A stretch of DNA of 64,000 bases from Sphingobacterium chungjuense (GCF_011316935.1 NZ_WLYS01000005.1:154860-218859); one strand, 5' to 3'. Positions 9,180 to 18,374 are shown, numbered from the stretch's first letter. The notes: a model not told the origin generated them from the sequence alone. Numbers and translations: made by a program.

Positions 9180-12100
9180 ATGAAATATATGAATGATATG
9201 ATTCGCCATCGTTCCTTTATCCCTGTGCTTTTGGGATTTTTATTTTGTCTGCTTACACCTACTGTTGGATGGGGTCAGTATTTCGGACAGAACAAAATGC
9301 GTTACAAGAAGCTGAATTTTAAGGTATATGACACCCCTCACTTCAACGTTTACTATTACTTAAATAATGATTCGATGATGCATTGGTTAGCCAAAGAATC
9401 TGAAGTATGGTACGAGATGCATCAGCAAGTTTTTCAAGACACCTTCCTGCGCAAAAATCCAATTATATTCTATAATAATCATCCCGACTTTCAACAGACA
9501 ACAGCTACACAAGGTGAAATCGGTGAAGGTACGGGTGGTTTTACCGAAGCATTCAAACAGCGTGTCGTGATGCCGATTGCGCAATCCAATCACCAAACGC
9601 GCCATGTTTTGGGTCATGAGTTAGTGCATGCTTTTCAGTATCGGATGCTGATCGAAGGCAATGATAGTACACGATTAGAAAATGTAGGCAACCTACCATT
9701 ATGGATGGTTGAAGGTATGGCCGAGTATTTTTCGATCGGCAAGAAAGACGCCTTTACCTCGATGTGGATGCGTGATGCCTATGCCAGAAAGGATTTTCCG
9801 TCACTACAACAGATGACTCAGCAGTCTCACCGCTATTTCCCATACCGATATGGCCAATCATTTTTAGCGTTCATTGGTGCTACATACGGCGACACGGTGA
9901 TCATGCCCATGTTTATAGAATCTGCCAAATATGGTTACGAGACGGGGATGAAACGCGTATTTGGATACGATGCGCAAACTATTTCTACGCTTTGGAAGAA
10001 TTCCATGGAAGATACCTATCGTAAGCTTGGAAAAGACACCACCACACGTCCAATTGGTACACCACTGTTGACACGAGCCAATGCAGGCCGAATGAATGTG
10101 TCGCCAGCCATTTCACCAGACGGGAAATATGTCGCTTTTCTATCGGAGTTGGATCTTTTCGGTATCGACCTTTTTCTAGCCGACGCAAAGACCGGCCAAG
10201 TACTCAAAAAACTAGGGAGCAGGCAGACTAATAAGGATATCGACGCTTTCAGCTTTATCGAATCTGCGGGGGCATTTTCACCAGACAGCAAACGATTCGC
10301 TTTTAGCGTATTCAACCAAGGTAAAAATAAGTTGATGATCATCGATGTGGAGAAGCGAAAGCAAGTGGGCTTGGTAGAGATGGAGGGCATTGCACAATTT
10401 GCCAATATTACTTGGTCCCCAGATGGTGAAACGGTCGCATTCTCTGGGCTCAAGAATGGACAAAGTGATATCTATACCTACCACTTTTCCAGCAAGAAAC
10501 TCATGCAATTGATGGATGATTACTATTCGGATGTGCAGCCCAGTTTTTCACGTGATGGACGGTACATCGTATTCAGTACCGATCGTGTGGCGTTGCAATC
10601 CGAAAACCGTTCGGTGGATATTCCGATGAATTTGGCCATATATGACTTGCAGGAAAGTACCTTTAAAAATATAGAAATCTTTGCAGGAGCGAATAACCTC
10701 AATCCACATTTCTCGGCAGATGGATCAGCAGTCTATTTCTTATCGAATAACGATGGCTTTCGCAATATGTACCGGATTACGTTAGCATCTACAGAAGTGG
10801 AGCGACTCACGGATTACTTTACGGGTATAAGTGGTATTACGGAGTATTCGCCCGCGATGAGTATCTCGGCACAAGATGAGATTGTATATTCTTTCTTCAA
10901 GAACAATGAATATAGCGTTTATCGTGCGCATGCTGCAGATTTTAACCCGGTTTCAGTGGATCATCAAGTAGTCGATTTTAAAGCGGCCATGCTATTTCCA
11001 GATGAAGATCGTGGCATAGATGTCGTGAACTATAATCTAAGAAACTTTAATGCGTATCAACGGATTTCATCTTCACAGATCAACCCAACACCTTATCGAC
11101 CACAATTCAAGCTGGATTACCTCACCAACACCGGGATGGGAATGGCAGTAGGAAATCGGTATGGCGCAGGAATGGCTGGCGGTGTCTTTGGGACATTCTC
11201 CGATATCTTGGGTTATAATCAGATCATGGGTGCACTCAATGTGAATGGGGAAATCTATGATATTGGTGGACAGGTTGCTTATATTAATCAGCAAAATCGT
11301 TGGAATTGGGGATTCTCTGCATCGCATATTCCTTTCCGGTATGGATTTACCGAGTTTAATGTCCAAGATTTAGGCGCTGGTAATGAGTTAGTTGAAAACA
11401 CGTATCTCATGCGTCAATTTCAGACACAGCTCGAAGGTTTTGTAGCCTATCCATTCAATCGCAATCATCGCTTCGAAGTGGGAGCAGCCTACGCTCGTTA
11501 TGGTTTTAGAGCAGAGCATTGGCGGTTCGGCCGAAATACCGGCATTAGCGATCGCCGTGCCATGAGTGCCGATGATGCCATGCGATTGGGATTAGGGAAT
11601 TTAGAATCCTTTGCCATGCCACAGGTTACCGCTGGTTTTATTGGCGACAATACCATATTCGGAATTGCAGCACCTTTGCAGGGTTATCGCTATCGGATGA
11701 CGGTCGGACAAAGTTTCGGCGAATACAATTTCCAAGTGTACAACTTCGATTATCGTCGTTACGAACGACTCAAACCTATCACATTAGCAGCACGTGTTTA
11801 TTCTTATATGCGCGTAGGCGAGGGCGAGGATCGTTTTCAAGGATTGTACATCGGTTATCCTTTTCTAATGCGTGGTTATGAGCGTATTCAAGATCTTTCT
11901 GGTCGCGTTACGTTTAATGATTTGGTGGGCTCGCGTATGGCGGTGGCCAATTTTGAGGTACGATTACCATTTACAGGTCCGGAAGGTTTAGCGATTTTTA
12001 AATCTGGACTTCTGTGGTCTGATCTTAACCTCTTTTTTGATGCAGGTTTGGCGTGGAGCCGTGGCAATACGGTTCGATGGAGCAAAAGTGATTCTGATCG

Positions 12101-12299
12101 CATTTTGGTCAACAATCCGAATGGCGAATCCCTGTATGAATATGATCCACAAGTGCGTGCACCATTATATAGTGTCGGTGTTTCCATGCGTGTCAACCTG
12201 TTTGGCGCGATGATATTAGAACCTTACTATGCCATACCATTATTGCGCAGTCGTTCGCAGTTCGGACACTTCGGATTAAACTTTGCGCCGGGCTGGTAG
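9180..12299 (+). CDS. Exported gluzincin-like / beta-propeller / barrel protein
   Basis: 1039 residues with a Sec signal (cleavage near GWGQ). Three parts can be seen. Residues ~35-290 resemble peptidase-MA gluzincins, with HELVH at ~146-150 and a downstream WMVEGMAEYF that could supply the glutamate ligand. Residues ~300-600 contain repeated TolB/WD40-like blades (SPDGKYVAFLS, SPDSKRFAFSV, SPDGETVAFSG, SRDGRYIVFST). Residues ~650-1039 are aromatic-rich alternating strands ending in FGLNFAPGW, resembling the surface-antigen (Omp85-like) barrel. The likely location is the outer membrane. Peptidase activity is inferred from the motif only; the substrate is unknown. Confidence 0.8.
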   Translation: MKYMNDMIRHRSFIPVLLGFLFCLLTPTVGWGQYFGQNKMRYKKLNFKVYDTPHFNVYYYLNNDSMMHWLAKESEVWYEMHQQVFQDTFLRKNPIIFYNNHPDFQQTTATQGEIGEGTGGFTEAFKQRVVMPIAQSNHQTRHVLGHELVHAFQYRMLIEGNDSTRLENVGNLPLWMVEGMAEYFSIGKKDAFTSMWMRDAYARKDFPSLQQMTQQSHRYFPYRYGQSFLAFIGATYGDTVIMPMFIESAKYGYETGMKRVFGYDAQTISTLWKNSMEDTYRKLGKDTTTRPIGTPLLTRANAGRMNVSPAISPDGKYVAFLSELDLFGIDLFLADAKTGQVLKKLGSRQTNKDIDAFSFIESAGAFSPDSKRFAFSVFNQGKNKLMIIDVEKRKQVGLVEMEGIAQFANITWSPDGETVAFSGLKNGQSDIYTYHFSSKKLMQLMDDYYSDVQPSFSRDGRYIVFSTDRVALQSENRSVDIPMNLAIYDLQESTFKNIEIFAGANNLNPHFSADGSAVYFLSNNDGFRNMYRITLASTEVERLTDYFTGISGITEYSPAMSISAQDEIVYSFFKNNEYSVYRAHAADFNPVSVDHQVVDFKAAMLFPDEDRGIDVVNYNLRNFNAYQRISSSQINPTPYRPQFKLDYLTNTGMGMAVGNRYGAGMAGGVFGTFSDILGYNQIMGALNVNGEIYDIGGQVAYINQQNRWNWGFSASHIPFRYGFTEFNVQDLGAGNELVENTYLMRQFQTQLEGFVAYPFNRNHRFEVGAAYARYGFRAEHWRFGRNTGISDRRAMSADDAMRLGLGNLESFAMPQVTAGFIGDNTIFGIAAPLQGYRYRMTVGQSFGEYNFQVYNFDYRRYERLKPITLAARVYSYMRVGEGEDRFQGLYIGYPFLMRGYERIQDLSGRVTFNDLVGSRMAVANFEVRLPFTGPEGLAIFKSGLLWSDLNLFFDAGLAWSRGNTVRWSKSDSDRILVNNPNGESLYEYDPQVRAPLYSVGVSMRVNLFGAMILEPYYAIPLLRSRSQFGHFGLNFAPGW

Positions 12300-12337
12300 T
12301 CTATTTATCAAATAGTTACACAATAGGGTTATTTGAG

Positions 12338-12379
12338 TCGCCGTTTACGCAGTTCGCTGTCCAAACGGCGATTTTTTTT
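12338..12379 (+). terminator. Terminator after the propeller/barrel gene
   Basis: A GC-rich 9-bp stem TCGCCGTTT/AAACGGCGA is followed by eight T residues, a textbook intrinsic terminator on the plus strand. It sits between convergent genes. Confidence 0.85.
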
Positions 12380-12399
12380 GACATATAATTGTGTGATGT

Positions 12400-13428
12400 C
12401 TAAACGATACGTTCTTCAGCTGGTAAGATAGTTGATCCACGATATTGTAAGGTGGCATCTAGGACAATTCGATTCTCAATTAACTCTACACCATCAATTA
12501 GTCTTAATAATAAGTTTGCTGCCTTGACTCCCATCTCGTGCAATGGTTGTTCAACAGTGGTTAACTGAGGGTGTACAATAGTAGAAAGCGCTGTTCCTGA
12601 AAAACTTGCTATGGCCACATCTTGTGGAATGCGTAAGCCTTTTTCTCTCAAATAATTCATAGCGCCAATGGCCAAAGTATCCGTAAAAGCAAAAATAGCA
12701 TCGAATGACTTCTCCGCGATCAACAATCGAGCAGCAGCATTTCGGCCGTCTTCAAAAGTCAAGCCAGCTCGAACAAGCAAAGCAGGATCGAAATTTAAGC
12801 CAAATTTAGTGTGTGCATCGCGATAAGCCCGTGATCGCTCTACAGAATTATAGATATAATCTGGTGCTTGAAGATGCACGATCTTTTTACGCCCTAAGTG
12901 AATTAAATGTTCCATCATCAGCATCGATTTGGTATAGTCATTCACCATTACCCTTGGAGCGTCCAATCCCGAGAGTATCCTATCGTAGAACACTAATGGA
13001 ATACCGTTGTATTGAAATTCCCGACAAAGATCAAGATTATATGTTTGGTGACAGGCACTGATAATGACACCATCCACTAACGCTTGTTGCATCATCATGA
13101 GGTTTTTACGTTCTATTTTAGGATCTTCTCCAGACTGTGCGATGATCACGTGATAACCATCATCAGCTATAGCATCCTGAATGCCTTCGAGTACACTCGA
13201 TGCAAAAGGTGTTACCATTTCTGGAACAATTACACCGATAGTATAGGATCGACCGGACTTTAAATTTCTCGCTACGCGATTAGGTTTGTATCCCAAACGT
13301 TGTGCGGCTTCTTGTACTTGTTCCCGAGTTTCTCTGCGCACGTTTTTATCGTTGGTAAGTGCTCGAGAAACGGTCGAAGTGGAAAGTAGAAGATGCTTAG
13401 CAAGATCCTTTAGAGTGGGCTGTTTCAT
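12400..13428 (-). CDS. LacI-family transcriptional regulator
   Basis: 342 residues. Residues 1-55 are the LacI helix-turn-helix and hinge (TLKDLAKHLLLSTSTVSRAL, then GYKPNRVARNLKSGRSYTIGVIVP). The rest is a type I periplasmic-binding-like effector domain. It is transcribed divergently from the dehydrogenase-permease-barrel operon with 165 bp between starts, and three CG-centred sites in that space fit LacI-family operators. The simplest reading is a repressor of that operon and of itself, released by a sugar acid or polyol. The effector is unknown. It has its own well-formed promoter. Confidence 0.93.
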   Translation of the reverse strand: MKQPTLKDLAKHLLLSTSTVSRALTNDKNVRRETREQVQEAAQRLGYKPNRVARNLKSGRSYTIGVIVPEMVTPFASSVLEGIQDAIADDGYHVIIAQSGEDPKIERKNLMMMQQALVDGVIISACHQTYNLDLCREFQYNGIPLVFYDRILSGLDAPRVMVNDYTKSMLMMEHLIHLGRKKIVHLQAPDYIYNSVERSRAYRDAHTKFGLNFDPALLVRAGLTFEDGRNAAARLLIAEKSFDAIFAFTDTLAIGAMNYLREKGLRIPQDVAIASFSGTALSTIVHPQLTTVEQPLHEMGVKAANLLLRLIDGVELIENRIVLDATLQYRGSTILPAEERIV

Positions 13429-13449
13429 TATCGGTTTAATTCGTTAATC

Positions 13450-13481
13450 CAAATGTAACGTATATTGTTTACTTAAGCAAA
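13450..13481 (-). promoter_or_regulatory. Promoter of the LacI-family gene
   Basis: On the minus strand TTTG (13481-13478), a 20-bp spacer and TACATTTG (13457-13450) match the Bacteroidota -33/-7 promoter exactly. The predicted start lies ~18 nt before the ATG. The first operator-like site abuts its upstream edge. Confidence 0.7.
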
Positions 13482-13483
13482 TT

Positions 13484-13526
13484 GCAATCGTTTGCAGATT
13501 TTGGGAACGTTTGCGGGAACGATTGC
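13484..13526. promoter_or_regulatory. Three LacI-type operator-like sites
   Basis: Three 12-bp near-palindromes centred on CG are present: gcaatCGtttgc (13484-13495), gggaaCGtttgc (13503-13514) and gggaaCGattgc (13515-13526). Sites 2 and 3 abut exactly; sites 1 and 2 are 19 bp apart. CG-centred arms of this sort are the rule for LacI-family operators. They lie between the divergent repressor and dehydrogenase genes. Confidence 0.6.
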
Positions 13527-13593
13527 TTTGTGTTTTCTCTCCAAAGATTTCATTTAAAATAATATGTTTACTTCTCGATAACTATTATAGACC

Positions 13594-15057
13594 ATGACTA
13601 CAAAAGAGATAATCCATCAACCCTTGGGGGTTGCTCAGACTGGTATTGACCGAACAGCTATCAAATCTGGAATTGTGCACATTGGTGTCGGTAATTTTCA
13701 CAGAGCACATCAACAGTATTACACCAATCTATTATTAACTCAGCCAGATCAGCAAAACTGGGGAATTTGCGGTATCGCATTACTTCCTACTGACGAGAAT
13801 CTGGTGCGAGCGTTACAGGCCCAAAACGGATGGTATTCGCTAACGATCTGCGGTCGTGATGGCAAAGATGATTTGCAAGAAATTAATTCTTTAGTCGAAA
13901 TGATTTGGGGTGTAGAAGTGCCGGAAGCCGTAATCGATAAAATAGCGTCTCCAGATATCAAAATCATTACCCTAACGATTACAGAAGGTGGCTATAATAT
14001 AGATAGTAATGACGGTACTTTTCAGATAGATAACCCTACCATTCAAGAAGATCTATTAAATCTTAAAACCACTAAAACAGTTTTTGGATTTGTTGCAGCT
14101 GGTTTGCGACAAAGAATGCATGCTGGAGGCGCGGGATTGACCATCCTATCATGTGATAACTTGCAGCATAATGGTGATACGGCCAAAAAGGCATTTACAT
14201 CATTTATCAAAGCGCAAGATAAAAGCTTGGCAGATTGGGTTGAGCTGAATGTTACTTTTCCTAATAGTATGGTGGATCGCATTACCCCAGTTACGCGACC
14301 AGAAGATATCAAGTGGCTCAATAGTAAAAATAAACTCGATGACCAAGCACCGGTCTATTGCGAAGATTTTGTGCAATGGGTAATCGAAGATAAGTTTATA
14401 GCTGGGCGACCTGCGTGGGAAAAAGTAGGGGTAGAATTTACAGATGATGTAGCTGCGTTCGAAAATATGAAACTCAGTTTACTTAACGCATCGCATTCGT
14501 TATTGTCGTACCCCGCATTTTTGTCTGGTTATCGAAAAGTAGATGAAGCTATGCAAAACATACACCTACATCAGTATCTGTCTGATTTAATGAATATTGA
14601 TATCACACCGTACGTGCCAGCACCGCAAAACACAGATTTGGACTTATATAAGCAGACACTCTTAGAAAGGTTTGCCCATCGCTCAGTGAGCGATCAAGTG
14701 AGCCGTCTGTGTTTTGATGGTATTTCTAAATTCCCAGTTTATCTGATGCCAAATCTTAATAAAATGATACAAGACGGCAAAGATTTACAAAGGGTGGCGT
14801 ATGGTATAGCTACTTATCGACATTACCTCAAATATAAAATCGATGATAAGGGACAAAGCTATGAGATAGCAGAGCCGTGGCTTTTAGATACAGACCGACC
14901 GTACATAGAATCGGACGATCCGTTACAATTTTTAGATTTCAAGCCATTTAGGGATAGCTTCTTATCATCATCAAAAGATTTCAAAACGCTCTATCTTTCT
15001 TATTGCACTGCTATCAAAGAACAAGGTGCTCTGGAGGTACTAAAAACAATTGCATAA
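13594..15057 (+). CDS. Mannitol dehydrogenase family oxidoreductase
   Basis: 487 residues, the normal length for the long-chain polyol-specific dehydrogenase family (mannitol 2-dehydrogenase, fructuronate and tagaturonate reductases). The dinucleotide-binding opening is IVHIGVGNFHRAHQQYY, and the catalytic segment MKLSLLNASHS (Lys followed by Asn-x-Ser-His) is intact near residue 290-300. It would interconvert a ketose or keto-uronate with the corresponding polyol or aldonate using NAD(H). It leads an operon with a sugar permease and an outer-membrane protein under a divergent LacI regulator. No uronate isomerase, kinase or dehydratase is nearby, so polyol oxidation and fructuronate reduction remain equally possible. 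Confidence 0.9.
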   Translation: MTTKEIIHQPLGVAQTGIDRTAIKSGIVHIGVGNFHRAHQQYYTNLLLTQPDQQNWGICGIALLPTDENLVRALQAQNGWYSLTICGRDGKDDLQEINSLVEMIWGVEVPEAVIDKIASPDIKIITLTITEGGYNIDSNDGTFQIDNPTIQEDLLNLKTTKTVFGFVAAGLRQRMHAGGAGLTILSCDNLQHNGDTAKKAFTSFIKAQDKSLADWVELNVTFPNSMVDRITPVTRPEDIKWLNSKNKLDDQAPVYCEDFVQWVIEDKFIAGRPAWEKVGVEFTDDVAAFENMKLSLLNASHSLLSYPAFLSGYRKVDEAMQNIHLHQYLSDLMNIDITPYVPAPQNTDLDLYKQTLLERFAHRSVSDQVSRLCFDGISKFPVYLMPNLNKMIQDGKDLQRVAYGIATYRHYLKYKIDDKGQSYEIAEPWLLDTDRPYIESDDPLQFLDFKPFRDSFLSSSKDFKTLYLSYCTAIKEQGALEVLKTIA

Positions 15058-15067
15058 TTTTTATTTT

Positions 15068-16381
15068 ATGAGAAAGCAACACAGTATTTGGCCTTACGCC
15101 ATTGTGACTTTTATTTACTTTATCGTGGGCTTTCTTACCACGGTGAATGAGCAGCTACAAGCGCCACTTAAAGTCACTTTTTTAAAAGAAGCAGGTAGCT
15201 ATTCTAATACACTCACCACATCCATTTCATTCTTTTTCTTCTTAGGTTATTTGATTAATAGCACACTAGGGAGTAAGTGGGTAAACCGATTTGGATACAA
15301 AAATACTATTATTCGCGGGTTACTGTTTATCATATCTGGACTATGTTTTTATATGTTATCTACATGGGTTGGCTTGCACTATCCACATTACGTTATCCAA
15401 GTATCTGATGTAGTGGTACCATATGGCTTTATTATTTTCATTATGGGATCTTTCTTAATGGGTACTTCAGCAGCCGTCATTCAAGTAGTGGTTAATCCGT
15501 ACGTTGCCTCCTACGAATTGGCAGGTACCAATGATGTGCAACGATTAAATATAACAACTGGTATAAATTCTATAGGAACTACGTCAGCACCATTTTTTGT
15601 CACCGTGATCATGTTCAGTGGTATCTCAATCGAGAGTATACAGATTCAACAACTACTGCTGCCGTTGGCAGGCTTGATTTTCTGCGTACTTGTGGTAACA
15701 TTATTCACACTAAAAATTCCTATTCCCGATATCGCAGACACTAGAAGTACAGACAGCACTTTATTGCCACGAAGTATGTGGTCATTTCAGCATTTTGCAC
15801 TTGGTGTCGCAGCTATCTTCTTCTATGTTGGTACGGAGGTAGCGATTGGAGCCAATCTCAATTTATACGCTTTTGAATTGTTAGAGTCAGGTTATCCAGT
15901 TACATTTTTTGGAAGTACAGAATTGATCATCGCAGGTAGAGATCTTGGTATCCACGCTTTACTTTCTACACTTTATTGGGGAGGTTTTTTAGTAGGTCGA
16001 CTGGCCTCTAGTTTTCTAAAAAATGTATCTGCTCGTAACCAATTAATCGCCACCACCTCCTTAGCAAGTATTTTAGTAGTCGTAGCTATGGTATCTAATA
16101 ATATATGGTTCTTGGTGGCTATTGGTTTATTGCATTCTTCTATGTGGAGTTGTATTTATTCTTTATCTATCAAAGGTTTAAAGCAATATACTTCTAAAGC
16201 TTCGGGCATATTTATCTCTGCTGTATTTGGAGGTGCTGTGTTCACTTTACTGCAAGGTGGCTTGGCAGATTGGTTTGGATCATGGCGTTGGACTTGGACA
16301 CTCTCTCTTGTCTGCGAACTATTGATGCTAGGATATGCTTTAGTTGGTTCACGACCACGCGAGCAGGATATTATTAGTTAA
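15068..16381 (+). CDS. FucP-like sugar MFS transporter
   Basis: About 437 residues from the ATG at 15068, 10 bp after the dehydrogenase stop; a TTG at 15050 is in frame but would overlap that gene. Twelve hydrophobic segments are visible. The opening SIWPYAIVTFIYFIVGFLTT followed by VNEQLQAPLK matches the fucose/glucose/galactose (FHS) permease group, where the segment after TM1 lines the sugar path; further matches are VVNPYVASY and the GTEVAIGANLN segment in TM7. It should be a proton-coupled importer of the substrate oxidised by the preceding enzyme. Confidence 0.9.
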   Translation: MRKQHSIWPYAIVTFIYFIVGFLTTVNEQLQAPLKVTFLKEAGSYSNTLTTSISFFFFLGYLINSTLGSKWVNRFGYKNTIIRGLLFIISGLCFYMLSTWVGLHYPHYVIQVSDVVVPYGFIIFIMGSFLMGTSAAVIQVVVNPYVASYELAGTNDVQRLNITTGINSIGTTSAPFFVTVIMFSGISIESIQIQQLLLPLAGLIFCVLVVTLFTLKIPIPDIADTRSTDSTLLPRSMWSFQHFALGVAAIFFYVGTEVAIGANLNLYAFELLESGYPVTFFGSTELIIAGRDLGIHALLSTLYWGGFLVGRLASSFLKNVSARNQLIATTSLASILVVVAMVSNNIWFLVAIGLLHSSMWSCIYSLSIKGLKQYTSKASGIFISAVFGGAVFTLLQGGLADWFGSWRWTWTLSLVCELLMLGYALVGSRPREQDIIS

Positions 16382-16407
16382 AAAACCATATACTTTATTT
16401 TTTTAAG

Positions 16408-17136
16408 ATGAGACAGCTATTAGTGTGCCTCCTCATGTCCCTTGGCATCTCTGCTCATGGACAAAATCTACATTCGTCGCTGCAGCTGCGCAATAGTCAC
16501 TTATGGCGGGGATTGGAAGTAGCGACGGGGCTAGTTTATACAGGAAATCTCGAACTTACTGGTGATAATTTTTATGGCGGTTTTTGGGCTGGGGGAGATG
16601 CCACAGGAAGCTATAAGGAATTTAATCATTATGTGGGATATCGTAATGCAAAGAATAGATTTAGGTTAGAATTGTGGGATATCTACAATTTTTCACCTGA
16701 AGCAGCTTACAACAATACCGAATACTTTAATTATAAAGCGGCTGAAACGGGACGATTTTGGGATTTTAGAAGCTTTTATACCATCAGCAACGATTTCCCA
16801 TTAGAACTAAGCTGGAATGCGATTGTCTTTGGTAGAGATCGTAATGCGGATAACACGAGCAATAAATACTCATACTTTGCTAGTATGGAATACCCATTTC
16901 TTAGGAAAAGTGATCTTGTGGTAAGTGGCCGGGTTGGCTACGCTGACGCGTTACGATCTCTAGGTGAGCGCAATAACTTTTTTGCTTCACGTAGCGGACT
17001 AAGTGAAATAAGTTTGATTGTCATTAAACCGATACCAGTGGGTTCTTGGAATATTCCAATAGGTATTTGGGCTATGTGGAATACGGTCGATCAAAATGCC
17101 TTCTTACAATTCTCGGTACAAGCATTCTCATTTTAG
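16408..17136 (+). CDS. Outer-membrane beta-barrel protein of the sugar operon
   Basis: 242 residues with a Sec signal (MRQLLVCLLMSLGISAHGQ). The mature part is aromatic-rich alternating strands (GGFWAGGD, FRLELWDIYNF, FWDFRSFYTI) and ends in FSVQAFSF, a C-terminal phenylalanine typical of outer-membrane barrels. The length suggests about ten to twelve strands. It is the third gene of the dehydrogenase-permease operon (26 bp after the permease), so it may be the outer-membrane pore for the same substrate. That role is inferred from context only. Confidence 0.75.
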   Translation: MRQLLVCLLMSLGISAHGQNLHSSLQLRNSHLWRGLEVATGLVYTGNLELTGDNFYGGFWAGGDATGSYKEFNHYVGYRNAKNRFRLELWDIYNFSPEAAYNNTEYFNYKAAETGRFWDFRSFYTISNDFPLELSWNAIVFGRDRNADNTSNKYSYFASMEYPFLRKSDLVVSGRVGYADALRSLGERNNFFASRSGLSEISLIVIKPIPVGSWNIPIGIWAMWNTVDQNAFLQFSVQAFSF

Positions 17137-17160
17137 CGTTAAGTGGGAATGCTCATTTTA
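17122..17160 (+). terminator. Possible weak terminator overlapping the barrel stop codon
   Basis: Arms 17122-17130 and 17144-17152 pair over 9 bp with one G-U and are followed by TCATTTTA. The stem includes coding sequence and the T tract is interrupted, so it is a weak candidate. Confidence 0.35.
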
Positions 17161-17245
17161 ATCAATAAATACAAATTTGTCTCACTTTAAAGGATTTCGG
17201 CATTTAGAAATCAATCTCAATAACAAGTTAAAAGCATTGTATTGA

Positions 17246-17341
17246 TTACTGGCAAGCGTTTAGATGTAAAAGCGCGATAACGGCAATTACTAAAAATGGT
17301 AGTGTAAATAATGATTTTAGTGCTGGTACTTTTTTAAACAT
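17246..17341 (-). CDS. Possible 31-residue hydrophobic peptide
   Basis: ATG at 17341, stop TAA at 17246. The peptide opens MFKKVPALKSLF, continues with a hydrophobic stretch (TLPFLVIAVIALLHL) and ends LNACQ. The composition, a basic start then one membrane-spanning segment, is that of a small membrane peptide. No family is recognised, and a reading frame this short can arise by chance in AT-rich DNA. Nothing else is on this strand nearby. Confidence 0.35.
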   Translation of the reverse strand: MFKKVPALKSLFTLPFLVIAVIALLHLNACQ

Positions 17342-17977
17342 AAACAAATATTTGGTAGGAAAAATTAACGTGCTAAAATATAACTTAAACCTAAACTCAT
17401 TTTACGGTTTCCCGCAAAGATTACATGCAAGTATAAATCAGTAGATTAAGTACGGTACAATAATGTTGAAATTTTCATATTCATACTAACTTTCTGAATA
17501 TAAAACGTTATAACATGTATATTGTTTAGGATATTAGGCAAAAAGAGCAATTTCTTATGAGGAACAAATATTACACACAATAAGCAGGTTGGTACTGATT
17601 AATTTTTTTTGATCACGCTCCATTCCGTTCACCTGAAATTTGAAGAACATTCGAATTCGTATAGTGAGCTTTTTGAATCTATTCCAAAGATTATCGAATG
17701 TTCGCAAACGATGAATTACCAAATACACTGTTTCTAGATGTAGATTACTAAATATTCGCTAACAATCTGATTACCAATAAGGATATGTCTAATAGCGAAA
17801 TTATTGATGAACAATAGCTAATAAGAAATAGTATTATATCCAGCACTAAAATTTCGTTATAAGCCCATCATTAAACGTGCTTGCTGAGTATGTTGCTTCT
17901 ATCTCCTTGGGCAAAATACCCTGTAGCTGTTGATCTACAATTTAAAAACATCAATGGATCTACAAAGAGTTAATTTA

Positions 17978-18003
17978 CAATAAACTATACATATTTGCTT
18001 TCA
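17978..18003 (+). promoter_or_regulatory. Motif shared upstream of both duplicated modules (copy 1)
   Basis: This 26-nt stretch, CAATAAACTATA followed by CATATTTGCTTTCA, matches 22 of 26 bases of the one at 21014-21039. It lies 199 bp before the start of the small gene and includes ATATTTG, near the -7 consensus. It is a candidate promoter or regulator site. Confidence 0.45.
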
Positions 18004-18176
18004 GAGAATTAGGTGTTAATTACAATTTTCGATGCGTATGAAAATCCTTAGCTACACAAGTTTTTTAAGCTGGTTATTTAAGCTCTCGGGACAAGGATTT
18101 CATAAAACGATTTTAATTGCGCTTAGAGTAATGTGTCAGTTTATCATAACATATTTAATTAAAAGAAAGTGAAAAT

Positions 18177-18350
18177 ATGAAAGGTTTTAAAAAGAAGGTT
18201 TATTTAGCTCCTATGATCATATTGTCGTATATCGCCATGGAATCAAACTTCAGCGCCGGCTCGGTAGTAGCGGTCACAGTCGGAAATAACGGAACTCCAA
18301 CTGTTACGGATTGGCAAGAAAGAGAGACTGATGAGATTTGGAATTTTTAA
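18177..18350 (+). CDS. Small protein of the duplicated module, copy 1
   Basis: 57 residues: a basic start (MKGFKKKVYLAP), a hydrophobic stretch (MIILSYIA), then MESNFSAGS, a short variable part, and the ending VTDWQERETDEIWNF. The protein at 21189 has the same order of elements: Y-L-x-P, hydrophobic, M-E-S-x-F-x-A-G-S, P-x-V-x-(D/E)-W-x-E-R, and terminal W-N-F. Conservation between the two copies while the intergenic DNA has diverged supports a real gene. From memory, short Bacteroidota proteins with a Y-x-x-P...E...AGS layout are common near surface-lipoprotein genes, but I know no function. It lies 24 bp before the lipoprotein gene and is presumably cotranscribed with it. Confidence 0.75.
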   Translation: MKGFKKKVYLAPMIILSYIAMESNFSAGSVVAVTVGNNGTPTVTDWQERETDEIWNF

Positions 18351-18374
18351 TGGGAATAATTTAGTATAAGCAGA

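Larger units (their letters stand above)
17153..18176. other. AT-rich intergenic region upstream of module copy 1
   Basis: About 1 kb without a recognised gene except one possible 31-codon reading frame at 17246-17341 (minus). It contains a perfect 10-bp inverted repeat, GAACATTCGA (17645-17654) with TCGAATGTTC (17694-17703), 39 bp apart, and the 26-nt motif shared with module copy 2 at 17978-18003. No tRNA or known riboswitch fold is evident. Confidence 0.6.

Noticed and set aside
13563..13570. Promoter for the dehydrogenase operon (TATGTTTA)
   Set aside because: One base off the -7 consensus and without a TTTG at the right distance; kept only as a possibility.
17153..18176. CRISPR array or tandem repeats in the AT-rich spacer
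   Set aside because: No repeated unit of 20 bases or more was seen; only short inverted and dispersed matches.
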